Source: Pseudomonadota bacterium (lineage in GTDB: Bacteria; Pseudomonadota; Gammaproteobacteria; Steroidobacterales; Steroidobacteraceae). Taken from it: a stretch of DNA of 64,000 nucleotides. Shown piece after piece: positions 54,155 through 63,880 of this stretch (positions are counted from its first letter, which is position 1; each line of letters starts with the position of its first letter). The notes under the pieces are model-generated. The model worked only from the letters and a program-made list of their open reading frames with translations, ran no database searches and was not told the DNA's origin. Position numbers and translations under genes: made by a program. Location: the NCBI GenBank assembly GCA_016703895.1, contig JADJBE010000003.1:291077-355076 (forward strand). Reading direction: 5' to 3'.

Positions 54155-54215
54155 TCAATCGCTCTCTCAAAACCCAAAAATTGTAAAACCCAAAATCATA
54201 GCAGATCGATTCGCG

Positions 54216-55799
54216 CTACAGGCCCAGCGCACCTGGGTTCAGATGGTGCTGCGGATCCAGTAACGTCTTGATTTCGCGCATCAGCTTCGCAGTCTGTGGA
54301 TCGCGGCCGCGCATGTACGGATAGAATTTGCCAATCTGCATGTGCGCAGCGCCGTGCTTCTGGAACAGGTCCGCAATGCCTCGCTTCATCTCACCCACTA
54401 ACTGCCGACCCTCGGGGTTGTCTGCATATTTTGGCAGGGTGGCCAGGTAGTCCGCGGGGATCATCCGTTGATGATTGATCGTTTGCACGTCATGCCAATA
54501 GAACACCGGCTCATACAGGAAGACATTGGTGCTCACTGTCATGAACATCGCGCCGTAGGTGACGTGGTGCTTGGCCATACGGTCCGCATTTGCCGCGTAG
54601 TAGGCCAGCAGATCTTTGCGAAAACCGAGCACCCTGGAGAACGGCAGTAGTCCATGGACCGGCACCCAGCGTTCGCCCTTCGGGCCGCGAACATTGTTGA
54701 GCGGCATAAACGGCATGGCGTTGGCAATGGTTGGCACCGTGGGGGCCACTTCGGCGCCGTGCGGCTGCAGCACCGCGCGCAACCGCGCGACCGCCGACCG
54801 TGTCGCCTGATCATCAACTCCGTCAACTAACCAGTGCGCCGAGAACGCGGCGCCTTTTAGAAAGCTACGACCCGCGAGCCCCAGCTTGGCCACCTGCAGC
54901 AGACCGTCGAACAGGCCGCGTGAGGTCCGAAACACGGCCTTGGCCGCTTGCATCGCCGTCGCGACGTCCGCCTTGCCTAACTGACCTTGTTGCAGGGCAG
55001 GGTCGAGACCAAAGTTTGTGGGGTTGACGCCTTCGCGAGCTGCCGCTTCCATCCCCGCAGCCATGCTGTCGAAGTCCTTGAAGCCAAACGACAGGCCTAA
55101 CACGTGCTCACGCCGTGGCATGAGACGCATGGAAACCGTCGTCTTGATGCCGAGTGCGCCCGCATCCGACATGAATAGCCCGGTCAGGTCCGGACCATAG
55201 AGTCGCAAGAACGGTACGCTGTTAGCAGCGCCCCAAGAGCCTGTCCGCACGACTTCGCCCGTACCAAGCACGACCTCGACGCCCAATACGTTTTCACCAG
55301 AGATCCCAAACACGCCCGTACCCCAGGTCACCGCACCCTGCGACAAGCCGCCGCCGATCGTGGCTGCAATACCTGAGAAGGGGCCGAAAAATGGTGTGCG
55401 CAAGCCTTTGGCCGCCAGCGCGTCATTGAGTGCCGCCCAAGTCACGCCGACTTGTGCAACGACATACATGTCACGCTCGTTGATCTCCACAATCGCATTC
55501 ATGCGCGATGTGTCGACCAGAATCGAATTCTCTTCCGCCGGCACATAGCCGTCGGTATAGGAGGCACCGCCCCCGCGCGGCACGAGCGGCAGATCGTGCT
55601 CGTTAGCCAGTTGCACGATCTGCGCGACGTCGGCGGTCGACCCGGGCCGGACTACCGCGAGCGCAGTCTTGTCTGCGTTGTAGACGTCGGTTGAATAGAA
55701 CTCGCGATCCGTCGTGTCGAGCAATACGTGCTCACGACCGAGCAGTGCCGTCAGACGAGCGACGACCGGATGGTTAGCGGGGGAGACTTGCGCGTGCAT
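54216..55799 (-). CDS. FAD-linked oxidase/dehydrogenase (VAO/PCMH fold)
   Basis: A 527-residue flavoprotein. The FAD-binding half reads PLVPRGGGASYTDGYVPAEENSILVDTSRMNAI and GIAATIGGGLSQGA; C-terminal FAD-oxidase region ends LDPQHHLNPGALGL. This layout fits the 2-hydroxyacid dehydrogenase / D-lactate dehydrogenase-like enzymes, many of which hand electrons to EtfAB, the two genes directly downstream. The substrate may be a hydroxyacid or phenol-like alcohol. A histidine for covalent FAD is not certain. Complete and unbroken. Confidence 0.85.
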   Translation of the reverse strand: MHAQVSPANHPVVARLTALLGREHVLLDTTDREFYSTDVYNADKTALAVVRPGSTADVAQIVQLANEHDLPLVPRGGGASYTDGYVPAEENSILVDTSRMNAIVEINERDMYVVAQVGVTWAALNDALAAKGLRTPFFGPFSGIAATIGGGLSQGAVTWGTGVFGISGENVLGVEVVLGTGEVVRTGSWGAANSVPFLRLYGPDLTGLFMSDAGALGIKTTVSMRLMPRREHVLGLSFGFKDFDSMAAGMEAAAREGVNPTNFGLDPALQQGQLGKADVATAMQAAKAVFRTSRGLFDGLLQVAKLGLAGRSFLKGAAFSAHWLVDGVDDQATRSAVARLRAVLQPHGAEVAPTVPTIANAMPFMPLNNVRGPKGERWVPVHGLLPFSRVLGFRKDLLAYYAANADRMAKHHVTYGAMFMTVSTNVFLYEPVFYWHDVQTINHQRMIPADYLATLPKYADNPEGRQLVGEMKRGIADLFQKHGAAHMQIGKFYPYMRGRDPQTAKLMREIKTLLDPQHHLNPGALGL

Positions 55800-55832
55800 G
55801 GCTTGTTACCTCTGAAGTCGTGTGCATCTTGC

Positions 55833-56454
55833 TCAACGGATTTGCGCTGGCCGATGGTGCAAATGCGGCGGGTCGCGCTGCTGCTCGCCGAAGGCTTGGC
55901 GAATTCTCTGTGCCGAATCACGCAGCTTGGGCAAGAACCGTTCGATGGCCAGCTTGAGCGGCACGGCCGCTCCGGAGAACCGGATGGTTACGGCTGCCAA
56001 TACCCGTTCGTCAATCATGATCGGTACCGCCATGCTGATTTCCTCCGAGACACGGCGCGGCCGAACCGCGGTCGCATAGCCTTGACTGCGCGCGTCGGTG
56101 AGAATCTTCACGGACCATCATGGTGGTGCCGGACAGCGATGCGATGGCTACCGGCCAAACGATCTCCTTGCCCAGTTCGTTGATGTGCGGCCGTGCAATC
56201 TGCGTCACCCAGGCTTCATCGTCGAAGCCGTCGGAGAGGCCGCGAACCATGATGGTCAGCCGGTAACGATCATCGTTCTGATCGCGATAGACGTAGCCAG
56301 CGTGCGACAGCGTTTCGAGAATGCGGTAGGTAGTGGTGCGGGGTAGCTTGATCTCGGCTGCGACTTCCGAGACGGTAGCACCATTGCGCAGGTTCAAAAC
56401 GGTGAGCGCATCGAGTCCCCGAATCAGGGCGCGAATCGGTCTGGTAGATTCCAT
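55833..56454 (-). pseudogene. IclR-family regulator, internally deleted and frameshifted
   Basis: The first 115 residues are an IclR regulator: SVRPIRAL-like start MESTRPIRALIRGLDALTVLN, winged helix GATVSEVAAEIKLPRTTTYRILETLSHAGYVYRD and the effector-domain start. At 56,100-56,115 it jumps directly, in another frame, to the distal KILTDARSQGYATAVRPRR...ISMAVPIMIDERVLAAVTIRFSG, missing about 55-60 residues of the ligand-binding domain. A deletion with frame change fits. It lies between the FAD oxidase and the divergent isomerase gene and probably once controlled one or both. Confidence 0.85.
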
Positions 56455-56595
56455 ACTGTGTGCGGATTCCTATGCCATGCTGATCTATCGGTCAGCTACG
56501 TGCAGTGTAGGAACCGCGCGGGCAGATGTCCACCATGCGGACGAGGCAAATCGGCTCCGTATGCGAGTGACCGAGCAAATTTCGGGGAGGCCGAT

Positions 56596-57345
56596 ATGAC
56601 AGATTCACTGGGCTGGCGGCGCAAATTTGGTGTGGTGGCGCCATCCACCAATACCAGTGTGCAGCCCGAATATGACGATATGCGTCCGCGAGGGGTCACC
56701 AATCACTTCGCGCGCATCACCATACCGGACACCGCGGTGCGCACCGACGCCGAGTTTCTCGCGATGATGCACAACATCCGCGGTGCGACTGAGGCGGCGA
56801 TCGATTCGGTCATGACCTGCTCGCCGGATTACGTCGTCATGGGCATGTCTGCCGAGACGTTCTGGGATGGCGCAGAGGGCGCTGACGTCCTGCACAGCCG
56901 CATGGAAAAACGTGCTGGCGTCGGGGTTGCCCTGGGATCGCATGCGGTGCTTGCGGCGTTGCGTGCCTATGGGAGCGACATCCGTCGCATCTCAGTCATC
57001 ACACCCTATATGCCCGTGGGCGATTCGATGGTGCGCAAGTTCTTCACGGATAACGGCTTTGAGATCGCGGCACTCGAAGGGCTCAAGTGTGCGAGTCCGA
57101 TGTTGATTGCGCACGAGACGCCCGCACGTCTACGGCAGGCGATTCGGGCGGTCGACGCCCCTGACGTGCAGGCAGTCGTCCAGGTCGGCACCAATCTCGC
57201 CTGTGCCGCCGTCGCGACGGCGGCCGAACGCTGGCTCGACAAACCGGTCATCGCGATCAATACCGCAACATACTGGTATGCACTGCGGCAAAACGGCATT
57301 CAGGATCGACTCGACGGCTTTGGCAGTCTGCTGCTCGACTACTAG
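56596..57345 (+). CDS. Maleate isomerase-like Asp/Glu racemase-family enzyme
   Basis: A 249-residue protein of the maleate cis-trans isomerase/arylmalonate decarboxylase superfamily: FGVVAPSTNTSVQPEYDDMRPRGVTNHFARI, the family's TN motif in VQVGTNLACAAVATAAERWLDKPVIAINTATYW, and the SAETFWDGA region. The first catalytic Cys place reads GMSAETF, without Cys; the second region has LACAA. So it may be a decarboxylase or an isomerase with one cysteine. A GGGGAGG site precedes ATG 56596. It starts a five-gene plus-strand operon. Confidence 0.8.
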   Translation: MTDSLGWRRKFGVVAPSTNTSVQPEYDDMRPRGVTNHFARITIPDTAVRTDAEFLAMMHNIRGATEAAIDSVMTCSPDYVVMGMSAETFWDGAEGADVLHSRMEKRAGVGVALGSHAVLAALRAYGSDIRRISVITPYMPVGDSMVRKFFTDNGFEIAALEGLKCASPMLIAHETPARLRQAIRAVDAPDVQAVVQVGTNLACAAVATAAERWLDKPVIAINTATYWYALRQNGIQDRLDGFGSLLLDY

Positions 57346-57389
57346 AGTCACAACACATTAGGTTTCAGGACGCATTTAGGACACCAGCC

Positions 57390-58355
57390 ATGCATTACGA
57401 CTACGTTCCGATCACCCATCGCAAGCCACTCAAGTGGCCGGGCGGCAAACGAGTCGCACTGATCATGACAATTAATCTCGAAACCTGGGATCTCGTCAAA
57501 GATACGGACAAGCCGTACTACGCCGGCGGACCGCCCATTCTCCCGGACGTGCTACCCGGCAACGTCGCTGACTACCCTAACTACACCTGGCGCGAATACG
57601 GGCAGCGCGTTGGTGCATTTCGCTTGTTCGAAATGTTTGACCAGATGCGTGTCAAGCCCTCCTGCACGATCAATGCGGTGACAGCATTGCGACGCCGCGC
57701 GATGCTGGACGCGGCCCTCAGCCGCGGTTGCGAGATCGTTGCGCATAATTATGAGCAGGGCGAATTGTTGAGCGATTTCGCGCACGATCCGGCACGCGAG
57801 CGTGATGTTATCCGGCGAACGCTGGACGTGTATGAGCAGGCCGTGGGGCGCAAAGCACAGGGTTGGTTATCTTCGTCGTTGCGCGGCACACTGAATACGC
57901 CCGAGATCCTGGCCGAGCACGGCCTCAAGTTCTATTGCGACCTGATGAATGATGACCAACCGTATCTCATTCACACCGCGCATGGGCCAATCGTGTCGAC
58001 GCCATACACTAACGAAATAAACGATTTTACCCTGCTCACCCGCCGCAACCATACGACCGACGAGTTTCGCGATATTCTGATCGATGAACTGAAGGAACTG
58101 TACGCAGAGGGTGCGAAAACGGGGCGAATCATGAACGTCGGGCTGCACCCACACGTCAGTGGCCGCGCCTATCGGATCCGTGCACTGCGCGAGTTTCTGG
58201 CGTACGCCAAGAAGCTCAAAGGGGTGTGGTGGACGACGCGCGAGGCGATCGCCACCTGGTACCTCGAGAACCACGCCAGCCATATACCGCCACCTGCAGC
58301 CACTGCGGCGCCGACCAAGCGGCCTGGCACCGCGCGCAAAGGGAGAAAAGCATGA
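57390..58355 (+). CDS. Polysaccharide-deacetylase-fold protein, PuuE-like
   Basis: A 321-residue NodB-fold protein: WPGGKRVALIMTINLETWDLV, WREYGQRVGAFRLFEMFDQMRVKPSCTINAV, GCEIVAHNYEQGELLSDF and LHPHVSGRAYRIRALREFLAY. The zinc motif H-x3-H of deacetylases is replaced by HNYEQ, as in the metal-free allantoinase PuuE group. Hence it may hydrolyse a cyclic amide or ureide. Its stop overlaps the aldehyde dehydrogenase start by four bases. Confidence 0.82.
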   Translation: MHYDYVPITHRKPLKWPGGKRVALIMTINLETWDLVKDTDKPYYAGGPPILPDVLPGNVADYPNYTWREYGQRVGAFRLFEMFDQMRVKPSCTINAVTALRRRAMLDAALSRGCEIVAHNYEQGELLSDFAHDPARERDVIRRTLDVYEQAVGRKAQGWLSSSLRGTLNTPEILAEHGLKFYCDLMNDDQPYLIHTAHGPIVSTPYTNEINDFTLLTRRNHTTDEFRDILIDELKELYAEGAKTGRIMNVGLHPHVSGRAYRIRALREFLAYAKKLKGVWWTTREAIATWYLENHASHIPPPAATAAPTKRPGTARKGRKA

Positions 58356-59866
58356 CGTTCGAAGTTGCCAATCTTGCCCCGCAATCAGCCGGTGCACAGT
58401 CATTTCTGGCCAAGAAGCAGCTCAAGATGCTGATCGGTGATCAGTGGGTCGCGGCGGCGACCGGCAAATCGCTCGATGCCATCAATCCTGCCACGGGTGA
58501 GCTGTTAGCGACAGTACCCGCGGGAGACCGCGCCGATGTCGACCGCGCTGTCAAAGCAGCTCGCGCAGCTTTTAAGTCCGGTGTTTGGCGTGACATGCCT
58601 GGCGCGCAGAAAGCGCGCATCCTGTGGAAGATGGCGGACCTGATGGAAGCGCATCTCGATGAGCTGGCGGAGCTCGAGACGCTTGATCAGGGCAAACCTA
58701 TCTGGGTGGGCAAGTATGCCGAAATCCCCGGCGGCATCGAGCAGTTCCGTTATTTCGCCGGCCAGGCTACCAAGATTGAAGGGACGACGATTCCAACGTC
58801 CATCACCTACCAACCTCCCGGCAAGAAGATTTTTGCGTACACACTCAAGCAGCCGATTGGCGTGGTCGGTGCCATCGTGCCGTGGAACTCGCCGATCGTA
58901 TTGACGGCCATGAAGCTCGAGCCAGCACTCGCGGCTGGCTGTTCGGTGGACTTGAAGCCGGCAGAAGACACGTCGCTCACGGCTTTGCGGCTGGGGGAGT
59001 TGTTACTGGAAGCAGGCCTGCCGCCTGGCGTGCTGAACATCGTCACGGGGTTGGGGGAGCAAGCGGGAGCGGCGCTCGCGGAGCATACGGACGTCGACAA
59101 GATTGCGTTTACCGGTTCCACCGAAGTGGGCAAATTGATCGTCAACGCGGCGCGTAGCAATCTCAAGAAAGTCACCATCGAGTTGGGTGGCAAGTCCCCA
59201 GCGATCATTCTCGAGGACGCGGATCTGGAGTTGGCGATTCCGGGTGCTGCGAATGCGATCTTCTTCAATTCCGGGCAGGTCTGCGTGGCAGGCTCGCGGC
59301 TCTATGTGCACCACAAATTGTATGACAAGGTGATGGCGGGCGTGATCGACTACGCGCGCAATCTCAAGCTGGGCAATGGCCTTGACCCGACCGTGCAGAT
59401 GGGACCCGTGGTTAGCAGCAAGCACGCCGATCGGGTGGTGTCGTACATTGACGCCGGCCTGAAGCAGGGCGCGGAAGCCGTCGTGGGCGGCAAACGTGTG
59501 GCGGGCACAAAGACCTTCATCGAGCCGACCGTGCTGGCGAACGTCAAACCAAACATGAGCGTCGTGCGGGAGGAAATCTTCGGTCCGGTGGTCGTTGCTG
59601 CGCCGTTCAGGGACGTGCACGAGATTGCTTCGATCGCCAATGATTCGGTCTATGGCCTGGGGGCCAGTGTTTGGACCAACGACCTGTCGGCCGCGCACCG
59701 ACTAGCAGCGGAGATCCGAGCCGGCTCTGTTTGGATCAACTGCCATCCAATGTATGACCCGAGCCTGCCGATAGGCGGCGTCAAACAGTCCGGCTGGGGT
59801 CGCGACAGTGGTCATCAAGCGGTCGAGAACTATCTCGAGACCAAAACTGTCTGCGCGGTGATCTAG
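58352..59866 (+). CDS. NAD(P)-dependent aldehyde dehydrogenase
   Basis: A 504-residue ALDH with Asn179, Glu277 (VTIELGGKSPA) and the catalytic Cys311 (FNSGQVCVAGSR), and FTGSTEVGKLI for the cofactor. It matches betaine/phenylacetaldehyde dehydrogenase-like ALDHs. Oxidises an aldehyde product of the pathway to an acid. ATG overlaps the deacetylase stop (ATGA). No lesion. Confidence 0.95.
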   Translation: MTFEVANLAPQSAGAQSFLAKKQLKMLIGDQWVAAATGKSLDAINPATGELLATVPAGDRADVDRAVKAARAAFKSGVWRDMPGAQKARILWKMADLMEAHLDELAELETLDQGKPIWVGKYAEIPGGIEQFRYFAGQATKIEGTTIPTSITYQPPGKKIFAYTLKQPIGVVGAIVPWNSPIVLTAMKLEPALAAGCSVDLKPAEDTSLTALRLGELLLEAGLPPGVLNIVTGLGEQAGAALAEHTDVDKIAFTGSTEVGKLIVNAARSNLKKVTIELGGKSPAIILEDADLELAIPGAANAIFFNSGQVCVAGSRLYVHHKLYDKVMAGVIDYARNLKLGNGLDPTVQMGPVVSSKHADRVVSYIDAGLKQGAEAVVGGKRVAGTKTFIEPTVLANVKPNMSVVREEIFGPVVVAAPFRDVHEIASIANDSVYGLGASVWTNDLSAAHRLAAEIRAGSVWINCHPMYDPSLPIGGVKQSGWGRDSGHQAVENYLETKTVCAVI

Positions 59867-59876
59867 TCTCGCCACC

Positions 59877-61259
59877 ATGACAACAAGCTCGGGGGGAGCG
59901 CGGCTGTCGGGTGCCAGGTTGATGGCGTACTCGCTGCCGACGCTGGCATTGCAGTCGATGATGGTGCCGCTGCTGCTCTATCTGCCGCCAGCCTATGCGT
60001 CGGTCACGGTTGGTATGGCGCTGTCCGTCGTCGGCGTGATGTTTCTGTTGGGCCGTATCTTCGAGCTGTTTTCCGACCCGCTGATCGGCGCCGTGTCGGA
60101 TCGGACCCGCAGTCGCTTTGGGCGTCGCCGCTTGTGGATGGCACTCGGTCTGCCGATCGCGGTCGTCGCTGGTTGGTTTCTGGTTTCGCCACCGCCAGGC
60201 GCGAGCGCGGCCTACCTCGGCGTCTGGTTGGTGGTATTCTATATCGGCTGGACCATGATCTACATCCCCCACCAAAGCTGGGGTGGTGAGATCACTAACG
60301 ACTATCAGGAGCGCACGCGAATCGCGGGTTACCGCGAGACAGGGTCGTTTATCGGCTATCTGCTGGCATCGCTGGTACCGCTCATTTACTGGAAGTTCGT
60401 CATGGGCGTCGAGGCACCGAGCTTCGAGCAAATCGTGCATGTGATCGGTGTGTTTTTTGCTATTGCCTTGCCGATTGGCGTGGCGCTGTGTTTTGCGTTC
60501 GTGCCGCAGGGCGCAGCCGAAACCGATGACAAGCCACCCTCGTGGCGGGAGTTGTATGCGATCCTGGCGCGCAATCGCCCCTTTCTGCGCCTCGGCGGCT
60601 CCTACCTAGTCGATCGTCTCGCGATGGGCACCTATTTTGCGGCGCAACCGTTCTTTGTTGGCATGGTGCTGGATCTGCAGAAGGACGTGCTGACCGTGGC
60701 GATAACCAATACGGTCGTGGCGGCGTTGCTGGCGCCTCTGTGGGTCGGTATCGCCAAGCGCTTGGGTAAACACCGCAGCTATGTGCTGGCCAACGGCATC
60801 ACGGCGGCGTCGTATCTGTTGCTGTTCTTCGCGCCGGTCGGCGCACTTGGTGTGGTGCTGGCGGCGCAGGTGCTGATGGGCTTTGGCAATGGCGGTACGA
60901 TGATCACGCCGCCGGCGATGACCGCCGATACCGTTGATCATGACGAGTTGCACTCGGGGGCGCGCCAGATGGGCGGGCATATGGCGTTTCTCGCGATCGT
61001 GTTCAAGGGCGGCATCATGCTAGGAGCGCCGCTTGCACTCGGCTTGATCGCTTTGTTTGGCTACGAGGGCGGGGCACAGACCCTCGATGAGACCGCGGCA
61101 TTCGGCATCCGGCTGTGCGCTTCGCTACTGCCGGCCGCCATGCTGCTGGTCCCCATGTTCCTGATGTGGCGGTTTCCGATCGATGCCGCGCGGCATGCCA
61201 GCATCCGCGCCGCTTTGGATGAACGTGCCGCCAGTGCCGTGCCAATCGCGGCACGCTGA
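59877..61259 (+). CDS. MFS transporter of the GPH (sugar:cation) type
   Basis: A 460-residue transporter with 12 helices. FELFSDPLIGAVSDRTRSRFGRRRLWMALGLP is the GPH/MelB signature, and WGGEITNDYQERTRIAGYRE the conserved loop. Family members couple uptake of sugars or glucuronides to cations; here the cargo is likely the compound or a released sugar. It follows aldehyde dehydrogenase by ten bases. Confidence 0.9.
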   Translation: MTTSSGGARLSGARLMAYSLPTLALQSMMVPLLLYLPPAYASVTVGMALSVVGVMFLLGRIFELFSDPLIGAVSDRTRSRFGRRRLWMALGLPIAVVAGWFLVSPPPGASAAYLGVWLVVFYIGWTMIYIPHQSWGGEITNDYQERTRIAGYRETGSFIGYLLASLVPLIYWKFVMGVEAPSFEQIVHVIGVFFAIALPIGVALCFAFVPQGAAETDDKPPSWRELYAILARNRPFLRLGGSYLVDRLAMGTYFAAQPFFVGMVLDLQKDVLTVAITNTVVAALLAPLWVGIAKRLGKHRSYVLANGITAASYLLLFFAPVGALGVVLAAQVLMGFGNGGTMITPPAMTADTVDHDELHSGARQMGGHMAFLAIVFKGGIMLGAPLALGLIALFGYEGGAQTLDETAAFGIRLCASLLPAAMLLVPMFLMWRFPIDAARHASIRAALDERAASAVPIAAR

Positions 61260-61287
61260 AAGCTGCCTAACTTAGGAGAATTTCTGC

Positions 61288-62520
61288 ATGCGCGTACTTC
61301 GCTGGATTGGCAAGGGCCTGCTGGGTGTGGTGGTCGTTCTGTTGCTGGTCGTGCTCGGCTTCTACGCCGCCGACCCCGCTGTCATTCGTCGCATGGTCAC
61401 GGGGCCCGCCATGGGTGTGGTTGATCAAACAGCGCGCAACCAGCCGCAGGAGGCTGTTAGTGGCATCGAGGCGAACGTTGTTTCAGCGCCAAACAACACC
61501 ATCAACCCCGAAGCAATTGCCGCTGCGGAGCAGTATGCCGACAGTACGCAGTCAGTCGCGCTGCTGATCTGGCACCGTGGCGCACTGCGTTACGAGAAAT
61601 ACTGGCCGGGTCACGATCGTGACACGGTGACCGACCCCTACTCTGCGCACAAGACCGTCCTCGGCCTGCTGGTAGGTGCTGCAATTGCCGATGGGCTGAT
61701 CCAGTCGGTCGATGAGCCAGCGGCAAACTACTTACCTGAGTGGCGCAACGACTCGCGTAAGGACATCACGATCAAGGATCTGCTGCAGATGTCTTCGGGT
61801 CTCGAGATCGTACGGTTTGGCACCTGGGCGAGTTTTCGTTTGACGCTCGGCAGCGATATCACCGAGACGGCGTTGGGCATCCCGGCTGAGCGGCCGCACG
61901 GCAGCGAGTTCCAGTACCTCAACACCAACTCACAGGTCCTCGGGGTCATCGTGCAGCGCGCAGCCGGCAAGCGGTATGCGGACTATCTCTCGCAGCGTTT
62001 GTGGAGTCGGATCGGTGCGCCAACTGCGCATCTTTGGCTAGATCGCGACGGCGGTATGCCGCGGACGTTCTGCTGTATCTACACGACAGCGCGGGGCTGG
62101 CTACAGGTCGGGTTGCTGCTGAAAAACCAAGGACGGTTCGAGGACGACCAGGTCGTTCCATCGCAATGGATCACCGATATGACGACGCCCGCAACCACCA
62201 ATCCGAACTTCGGTTATCAGATCTGGCTGGGCTCGCCAGCGGGCAAAGAGCGGCGTTACAACGACAAGACTTTGAAGGCCTTTCACTCTGAGCCTTACCT
62301 GACCGACGACGTGATTTTCATCGACGGGTTTGGCGGTCAACGTGTGTACATCGTACCGTCACAAGATCTGATCATCATACGCACCGGCCGCGTGGTGCAG
62401 GATCTGCAAATACTAGAGAACAATGGGGACGACGCGCGGCTACCGAACGCCATATTGCGCGGCATATTGCCAGCGGCGGCCGCGAGTGATTCGGCGCCGC
62501 AGGCGGATCTCACACCGTAG
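61288..62520 (+). CDS. Beta-lactamase-fold serine hydrolase (class C-like)
   Basis: A 410-residue membrane-anchored or exported protein: signal-anchor MRVLRWIGKGLLGVVVVLLLVVLGFYAADPAV, then VALLIWHRGALRYEKYW, S-x-x-K motif SAHK (residues 119-122), and YLNTNS for the second motif. Family members include esterases and peptidases rather than true lactamases. It is the last gene of the plus-strand operon, 28 bases after the transporter, and its stop overlaps the opposing flavoprotein gene by 11 bases. Confidence 0.88.
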   Translation: MRVLRWIGKGLLGVVVVLLLVVLGFYAADPAVIRRMVTGPAMGVVDQTARNQPQEAVSGIEANVVSAPNNTINPEAIAAAEQYADSTQSVALLIWHRGALRYEKYWPGHDRDTVTDPYSAHKTVLGLLVGAAIADGLIQSVDEPAANYLPEWRNDSRKDITIKDLLQMSSGLEIVRFGTWASFRLTLGSDITETALGIPAERPHGSEFQYLNTNSQVLGVIVQRAAGKRYADYLSQRLWSRIGAPTAHLWLDRDGGMPRTFCCIYTTARGWLQVGLLLKNQGRFEDDQVVPSQWITDMTTPATTNPNFGYQIWLGSPAGKERRYNDKTLKAFHSEPYLTDDVIFIDGFGGQRVYIVPSQDLIIIRTGRVVQDLQILENNGDDARLPNAILRGILPAAAASDSAPQADLTP

Positions 62521-63880
62521 TTAGCGTGTTTGAGCAGACTTGTTTGGCCGCAGCACGGCCCGCGATGCGCCCCAGAGTGATCGCCATACAGAGTCCCATC
62601 GCCGGTAGGTAGCCCGTGACGTCGGGACCTGAGATGCTGCGGGCGGCGCCACCGCCTGCAAAAACGTTTGGCAATGGGCTGCCATCAGCGCGCAGGACAC
62701 GCGCCTCGCTGTCCACACTCAGGCCACCTTGAGTATGAAACAGCGCGCCGGTGACGCGGATCGCACAGAAGGGCGCGGTGAGCGGCGCAAGGTCAACAAA
62801 AGAGCGGCCGAACGCATCGGGTTGAGCCGCTGACTTGCTGGCGGCCACCTCAGCGAGCACTTGCGTCAAGGATCCCGACGGCACATTGATCAGAGTCTCG
62901 AGCGCGGGCAATGTCGGCGCCGATTTGATCGCGCCCAGCTCCTGCAACTGTTGTAGCTCGATCGAATGCACGAGCGAGGTCTTCAATAGCCGCTCATCGA
63001 ACAAAACCCAGGCACGGCCGTCGGGCTGTTGCAGCACGGGAATACACATGCCTGAGATGTTGTCGAGCTCATGCGTAAAACGCTCGCCGCGCACATTGAT
63101 GAGCACTCCGCCGTCGATCATCAGCGTATGCGGCACAATTACTGACTGTGGATCGGCGAGGGTTCCAAGTCCCTGGTAGGCCGTCATGTCGTCCACGGCG
63201 CCGCCGAGCGCCTGGCCCCAACGAATGCCGTCGCCGCGATTGCCTTCGTGGCCGAAGTAACGCGCCGTAGCCATGCTGGGGATGTGCCCCGCAATCATGT
63301 CATGGTTACCCCCGAAGCCGCAGGTGGCAAAGATCACCGCCTGACAACCCAGTTCTTCATGGCGGCCGTCCGGACGTTGGATTCTGACGCCGGTCACACG
63401 CCCGCTGTCATCGGCGTAGAGACCGGTGACCAACGCCTCGGTGACCACCGTGACGCCCGCGCGTTCCGCCGCCTGCGACAACAGGACTAACAGTTCCTCA
63501 CCTGTTCGCCCAGGCGGCACGTGCAGGCGAGGGCGCGAGTGGCCGAGGCCAGTCCAGGCAAGATCGAGCTTCAGCGGGACACTGTGCTGCGCCGCCAGCC
63601 AGTCGATGGCTGGTCCCGATTCATGGCCAATCACTGCCGCCAGCGCTCGGTCAGCGCGCCCCTCGGTCTTGGCCATCACGTCGTCGACGAAGGCGGCAAC
63701 CGAGTCTGTTACGCCATGCGAACGCTGCTCAGCGGAATCGACGCCACAGACGGCACCAAGCGACATGCCAGTGCTGCCCCAGGGTCGCTTGTCGCGCTCC
63801 AGTACCAAGACATCCGCGCCGCCGTCACTTGCCGCCAGCGCTGCGGCGAAGCCACAGGCCCCGGCGCCAATGACAACCAC
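62510..63880 (-). CDS. FAD-dependent oxidoreductase, FumC-like fumarate reductase type
   Basis: A 456-residue flavoprotein related to the one at 44.5 kb but without a leader. It begins at GTG 63880: MVVIGAGACGFAAALAASDGGADVLVLERD gives the FAD site, WGSTGMSLGAVCGVDSAEQRSHGVTDS the N-terminal conserved block, and GGLSVDSEARVLRADGSPLPNVFAGGGAARSISG with YLPAMGLCMAITLGRIAG the C-terminal one. The start is nearly at the beginning of the fold, one strand short, and no ATG is in frame upstream before a stop, so a start lesion cannot be excluded. It may act on an unsaturated ketone or acid. Confidence 0.82.
   Translation of the reverse strand: MVVIGAGACGFAAALAASDGGADVLVLERDKRPWGSTGMSLGAVCGVDSAEQRSHGVTDSVAAFVDDVMAKTEGRADRALAAVIGHESGPAIDWLAAQHSVPLKLDLAWTGLGHSRPRLHVPPGRTGEELLVLLSQAAERAGVTVVTEALVTGLYADDSGRVTGVRIQRPDGRHEELGCQAVIFATCGFGGNHDMIAGHIPSMATARYFGHEGNRGDGIRWGQALGGAVDDMTAYQGLGTLADPQSVIVPHTLMIDGGVLINVRGERFTHELDNISGMCIPVLQQPDGRAWVLFDERLLKTSLVHSIELQQLQELGAIKSAPTLPALETLINVPSGSLTQVLAEVAASKSAAQPDAFGRSFVDLAPLTAPFCAIRVTGALFHTQGGLSVDSEARVLRADGSPLPNVFAGGGAARSISGPDVTGYLPAMGLCMAITLGRIAGRAAAKQVCSNTLTTV

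Noticed and set aside
56462..56517. GCGGATTCCTA and TAGGAACCGC as IclR operator
   Set aside because: The arms have a one-base bulge and are 35 bases apart, unlike usual IclR sites.
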